Below, piece after piece: positions 6,812 to 9,545 of a stretch of DNA of 9,545 nucleotides (positions are counted from its first letter, which is position 1; every line of letters begins with the position of its first letter). The notes beneath the pieces were generated by a model, which was not told the DNA's origin, did not search any database, and saw only the letters and a program-made list of their open reading frames with translations. Source of the DNA: Candidatus Cloacimonadota bacterium (GTDB lineage: Bacteria > Cloacimonadota > Cloacimonadia > Cloacimonadales > Cloacimonadaceae); NCBI GenBank assembly GCA_017995495.1, contig JAGOIS010000047.1, positions 1 to 9,545 on the forward strand, in the 5' to 3' direction. The position numbers and the translations under genes are program-made.

Positions 6812-6997
6812 ATGGCCAAAAAATCACTGATCCTGAAACAACAAAGAACAGCCAAATTCAAAGTCAGACAATATAACCGCTGCAAGATCTGCGGACGCCC
6901 CAGGGCTTACATGCGCGATTTCGGCATGTGCCGCCTGTGTTTCCGCAAATACGCGTCCCAGGGCCATATCCCCGGGATCACCAGAGCCAGCTGGTAA
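6812..6997 (+). CDS. rpsN: 30S ribosomal protein S14, zinc-binding (type Z)
   Basis: S14 is in the 30S head near the A site, next to S3, S10 and S19. The 61-residue product is the short form with four cysteines, Cys24 and Cys27 (CKIC) and Cys40 and Cys43 (CRLC), which bind one zinc ion in this family. It begins [11 protein letters not shown] and ends [13 protein letters not shown], matching the family. The longer zinc-free form of about 100 residues is not used here; whether the genome has a second, zinc-independent copy cannot be seen. ATG follows TAAGGAG joined to the rplE stop. Confidence 0.98.
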   Translation: MAKKSLILKQQRTAKFKVRQYNRCKICGRPRAYMRDFGMCRLCFRKYASQGHIPGITRASW

Positions 6998-7013
6998 GCA
7001 AAGGAGCAAACAA

Positions 7014-7427
7014 ATGAGCGTAAGTGATCCGATAGCTGATGCATTGACGAAAATCCGCAATGCATATCGTGCCGGACATCCGCAGGTGATCGTGAACCAC
7101 AGCCGCCTGATCGAGGCGCTGACCAAGATCCTCGCAGCGGAGAACTTCGTGAACAGTGTCCAGGTTCTCGACAAAGATCCGGAACAGAAAATAAATTACA
7201 GGCGCATCCTTGTAAATCTTCGCTACACAAACGACGGCAAGCCCATCATCCAGGGGCTGGTGAGGATCTCCAAACCGGGAAGGCGCGTGTATGTGAAAGC
7301 AGACAAGATCCCCAGCGTGTACAACAACACCGGCTGCGCGGTCATCTCCACCTCTCAGGGGGTGATGGTCGACCGTGATGCCAGAATAAACCGCGTTGGC
7401 GGCGAATACATCTGCAAGGTTTGGTAG
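7014..7427 (+). CDS. rpsH: 30S ribosomal protein S8
   Basis: S8 is a primary 16S rRNA-binding protein of the 30S platform; in Escherichia coli it represses the spc operon by binding its mRNA near rplE. The 137-residue product has SDPIADALTKIRNAYRAG at 4-21, a middle region with RILVNLRYTNDGKPIIQGLVRISKPGRRVYVKAD (typical ISKPGRRVY), and the end with VISTSQGVMVDRDARINRVGGEYICKVW. Slightly longer than Escherichia coli S8 (130). AAAGGAG precedes the ATG by 8 bases. No S8-site mimic was recognised in this mRNA by eye. Confidence 0.97.
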   Translation: MSVSDPIADALTKIRNAYRAGHPQVIVNHSRLIEALTKILAAENFVNSVQVLDKDPEQKINYRRILVNLRYTNDGKPIIQGLVRISKPGRRVYVKADKIPSVYNNTGCAVISTSQGVMVDRDARINRVGGEYICKVW

Positions 7428-7438
7428 GAGGTTTTTAA

Positions 7439-8011
7439 ATGTCACGCATAGGAAAAGCCCCTGTCAAATTTGACGCCAACACCAAAGTGGAAGTGAAGGA
7501 CAACGTCGTCCACGTCAAGGGAAAGCTGGGCGAGCTGCACTACCAGCTGATGCCGGGCATGAGCGTTGAACTCGAGGACGGGGTCATCAATGTGAAGCGC
7601 AGCGACGAAAGCAAGACCCAGCGAGCGGTTCATGGACTCACCCGAGCCCTGATCCAAAACATGGTCACAGGCGTTTCCGAAGGTTATCTGAAGACCCTGA
7701 ACGTGATCGGAACCGGATACTCCGCCGAGCGGGTGGGACCCTGGCTCAAGCTCAGCCTTGGCTATTCCCACGACATTGTGCTGGAAATTCCGGAAGGACT
7801 CACCGTGGAAGCGGAGGCTGTGCCCCGCTCCAAAACAACACGCTCAGACCTGCAAAGCATCATCCGCATCAAAGGCATAGACAAACAGCTCGTCGGCCAT
7901 TTCGCCGCTGAGATCCGTTCCTGCCGCCCGCCCGAAAACTACAAGGGCAAAGGTGTGCGCTATGTGGATGAGCACGTAACCATCAAAGCCGGCAAGTCCG
8001 GGACCAAGTAA
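7439..8011 (+). CDS. rplF: 50S ribosomal protein L6
   Basis: L6 lies near the factor-binding site of the 50S subunit and the sarcin-ricin loop. The 190-residue product starts MSRIGKAPVKF and has two repeats of the L6 fold. Conserved text includes VKGKLGEL, the NMVTGVSEGYLKTLNVIGTGY block, LSLGYSHDIVLEIPEG, KGIDKQLVGHFAAEIRSCRPPE and YKGKGVRYVDEHV. Residues about 126-141 add roughly 11 residues relative to Escherichia coli L6 just before the GIDKQ block, which explains the extra length. AGGAGG at 7426-7431, joined to the rpsH stop, lies 7 bases before the ATG. Confidence 0.97.
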   Translation: MSRIGKAPVKFDANTKVEVKDNVVHVKGKLGELHYQLMPGMSVELEDGVINVKRSDESKTQRAVHGLTRALIQNMVTGVSEGYLKTLNVIGTGYSAERVGPWLKLSLGYSHDIVLEIPEGLTVEAEAVPRSKTTRSDLQSIIRIKGIDKQLVGHFAAEIRSCRPPENYKGKGVRYVDEHVTIKAGKSGTK

Positions 8012-8026
8012 AGCGAGGAGCCAAGC

Positions 8027-8398
8027 ATGATAAAACCTAGCAACATAGCCAAGCACGCCCTTCGCAGCCGCCGCCGTGCCGCGATCCGCAAAAGACTCCG
8101 CGGCACCACAGAACGCCCCCGGCTGGTCGTATTCCGCAGCCTGAAACACATCTATGCCCAGATCATCGACGACAGCACCGGCAAGACCCTGGTGTCCGCC
8201 TCTTCAAAAAGCAAGGACATCGAGATCGCCAAAGGCTCCAAGAAGACCGAACAGGGCTTCCAGGTGGGACAGAAACTGGGCGAAAAAGCAATTTCCGCCG
8301 GGCTTTCGAAGATCGCCTTCGACCGTGCCGGCTATAAATATCACGGCCGGGTGAAAGCCCTGGCTGAAGGCGCCCGCAAGGCCGGCCTTGACTTTTAG
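8027..8398 (+). CDS. rplR: 50S ribosomal protein L18
   Basis: L18 binds 5S rRNA and anchors it in the central protuberance together with L5. The 123-residue product has a basic amino end (RSRRRAAIRKRLRGTTERPRL), then VVFRSLKHIYAQIIDDSTGKT at about 34-54, the VGQKLGEKAISAGLSKIAFDRAGYKYHGRVKALAEGARKAGLDF region, matching the FDRGGYKYHGRVKALAD consensus. Length is normal. GAGGAG at 8015-8020 is 6 bases before the ATG. The stop TAG contributes to the rpsE binding site. Confidence 0.97.
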   Translation: MIKPSNIAKHALRSRRRAAIRKRLRGTTERPRLVVFRSLKHIYAQIIDDSTGKTLVSASSKSKDIEIAKGSKKTEQGFQVGQKLGEKAISAGLSKIAFDRAGYKYHGRVKALAEGARKAGLDF

Positions 8399-8402
8399 GA
8401 GG
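8397..8402 (+). promoter_or_regulatory. Ribosome binding site AGGAGG of rpsE (TTG start)
   Basis: A full AGGAGG overlaps the rplR stop codon (TAGGAGG). It lies 4 bases before TTG at 8407, supporting this non-ATG start; no in-frame ATG is available before the conserved core of S5. Confidence 0.75.
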
Positions 8403-8406
8403 AAAC

Positions 8407-8925
8407 TTGAATTACGAACATAACCTGCCAGAAGAAGAAAAACTGTTTGAGACCGTGATTGAGACCAGGCGTGTGGCCAAGGTCGTGAAAGGCGGACGTA
8501 ACTTCAGTTTCAGCGCCATAGTGGTGGTCGGTGACCGCGCCGGCAAGATCGGAGTGGGCAACGGTAAAGCCAACGAAATTGCCGACGCCATCCGCAAGGC
8601 CAAGGAAAAAGCCACCAAGACCATGTTCAGCGTGCCCATCATCAAGGGTACCATCCCTCACGAGATAGTGGCCCGCTACGGCGCCAGCCGCGTGATGATG
8701 AAACCTGCCTCCCCAGGTACCGGCGTCATTGCCGGCGGGACCACCCGCGCCATCTTTGAGGCAGCTGGCATCCAGAACATCCTCTGCAAATCCCTGGGCT
8801 CCAACACCCCCTGCAATGTGGTGAAAGCCACCGTAAACGGGTTGAAGTCCATGCGTACCCTGCAAGATATAGCCCGCCTGCGCAACAAGACCGTGGCCGA
8901 GATCACCGGCCGGGAGGAGAAATGA
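8407..8925 (+). CDS. rpsE: 30S ribosomal protein S5
   Basis: S5 lies at the back of the 30S subunit with S4, acting in mRNA unwinding and translational accuracy. The 172-residue product shows ETRRVAKVVKGGRNFSFSA at about 22-40, VVVGDRAGKIGVGNGKANE, the KAKEKATKTM helix, IPHEIVARYGASRVMMKPASPGTGVIAGG (ending in the GTGVIAGG motif), KSLGSNTPCNVVKATVNGL. Length fits the family (about 160-175). Initiation is inferred at TTG 8407 from the AGGAGG upstream. The stop overlaps rpmD as ATGA, so L30 is probably translated by coupled ribosomes. Confidence 0.97.
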   Translation: MNYEHNLPEEEKLFETVIETRRVAKVVKGGRNFSFSAIVVVGDRAGKIGVGNGKANEIADAIRKAKEKATKTMFSVPIIKGTIPHEIVARYGASRVMMKPASPGTGVIAGGTTRAIFEAAGIQNILCKSLGSNTPCNVVKATVNGLKSMRTLQDIARLRNKTVAEITGREEK

Positions 8926-9107
8926 AGATCAGGGTAACCCAGATTCGCAGCACCATCAACAGAAAAGAAAACCATAAACGGATTATCAGGTCCCTGGGGC
9001 TGGGCAATCCCGGCAAGACCAGGGTCCACGAGGATAATCCCTGCATCCGCGGTATGATCAACAAAGTATCGTACCTCGTCAAAGTTGAAGAAGAAAAGGG
9101 AGAATGA
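8922..9107 (+). CDS. rpmD: 50S ribosomal protein L30
   Basis: L30 is a small 50S protein that is absent from several bacterial lineages, so its presence is mildly informative. The 61-residue product has the typical order: VTQIRSTINRKENHKRIIRSLGLGNPGKTRVHEDNPCIRG split as RSTINRKENHKR, IIRSLGLG, VHEDNPCIRGMINKV, then SYLVKVEEE. The first strand (KIRVTQIRS) matches the L30 fold. ATG overlaps the rpsE stop by 4 bases, with GGAGG at 8913-8917 inside rpsE, 4 bases away. It is followed one base later by rplO, in the usual spc order. Confidence 0.95.
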   Translation: MKIRVTQIRSTINRKENHKRIIRSLGLGNPGKTRVHEDNPCIRGMINKVSYLVKVEEEKGE

Positions 9108-9108
9108 C

Positions 9109-9545
9109 ATGCTGACCCTTTCCAATCTTGGCAAACCAGAAGGTAGAAAAGCCAAAAAACGCTTGGGAAAAGGCCAGGGATCAGGCCAGGGACACCAGGC
9201 CGGACGCGGACACAAAGGTCAGAAATCCCGCGCCGGCGGAAACATTCCCGCCTATTTTGAAGGCGGCCAGATGCCCATGAACCGCCGTCTGCCCAAGCGG
9301 GGCTTTAAAAACGCCTTCCGCAAAAACTATCGCGTGCTGAACCTTTCCCGCCTCATGGGACTGGAAGAGACCGAATTTGACATCAGCCAGCTGGAATTGT
9401 TGGGCCTGGTGCCCCTCAAAGGCAAAAAGGGAAAATATCCCGTCAAAGTTCTGGCCAGCGTCACCGAAGAATTCACCAAAACCGTTCACATCAAGGCCAA
9501 CGCCTTTTCCCAGCGGGCCATTCAATTGATCGAAGCGAACGGCGG
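9109..9545 (+). CDS. rplO: 50S ribosomal protein L15, 3' end cut by window
   Basis: L15 is a 50S assembly protein with an extended glycine-rich amino end that threads through 23S rRNA. The visible 145 codons begin MLTLSNLGKPEGRKAKKRLG, then the basic glycine-rich GQGSGQGHQAGRGHKGQKSR at about 22-41, AGGNIPAYFEGGQMPMNRRLPKRGF, and the globular part ending in AFSQRAIQLIEANG (usual SAxAxxxIEAAGG). No stop occurs before the edge. Since the family is about 145-150 residues, only a few residues are likely missing. GGGAG at 9098-9102 lies 6 bases before the ATG, which is one base after the rpmD stop. The next gene would normally be secY. Confidence 0.96.
   Translation, partial: MLTLSNLGKPEGRKAKKRLGKGQGSGQGHQAGRGHKGQKSRAGGNIPAYFEGGQMPMNRRLPKRGFKNAFRKNYRVLNLSRLMGLEETEFDISQLELLGLVPLKGKKGKYPVKVLASVTEEFTKTVHIKANAFSQRAIQLIEANG

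Overview
The window is the front end of a bacterial S10-spc ribosomal-protein cluster, read entirely on the + strand, preceded by about 620 bases of non-coding, strongly structured DNA. Twenty-one ribosomal-protein genes are recognisable in the canonical order: rpsJ, rplC, rplD, rplW, rplB, rpsS, rplV, rpsC, rplP, rpmC, rpsQ, rplN, rplX, rplE, rpsN, rpsH, rplF, rplR, rpsE, rpmD, rplO. The last gene, rplO, runs off the right edge. No gene is broken, inserted or missing from the expected order.

Organism: the gene order is bacterial and the coding part is moderately GC-rich. S14 is the short zinc-binding form, L30 is present, L2 carries DHPM instead of the common DHPH motif, and L6 has an extra stretch of about 11 residues before its conserved GIDKQ block. 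From memory, the L2 and L6 traits resemble the Bacteroidota/FCB assemblage. A lineage such as Cloacimonadota is possible, but this is an inference without any database search.

Layout: bases 1-330 hold a dense set of inverted repeats and no credible gene on either strand. They look like a structured RNA, possibly on the minus strand and possibly belonging to a gene or mobile element just left of the window. Bases 325-450 are AT-richer and probably hold the operon promoter. Bases 458-618 look like the structured mRNA leader of the S10 operon, with a long palindrome, a hairpin capped by a GAAA tetraloop and a possible attenuator just before rpsJ. Bases 629-9545 are almost all coding, with gaps of 16 bases or less and three ATGA stop/start overlaps.

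How the genes work together: the 7 small-subunit and 14 large-subunit proteins are made from what is probably one polycistronic mRNA. Most start codons follow a strong Shine-Dalgarno sequence, which often includes the upstream stop codon (TAGGAG). This implies tight termination-reinitiation coupling. The coding part is ordinary. The part worth a second look is the 5' non-coding 620 bases.
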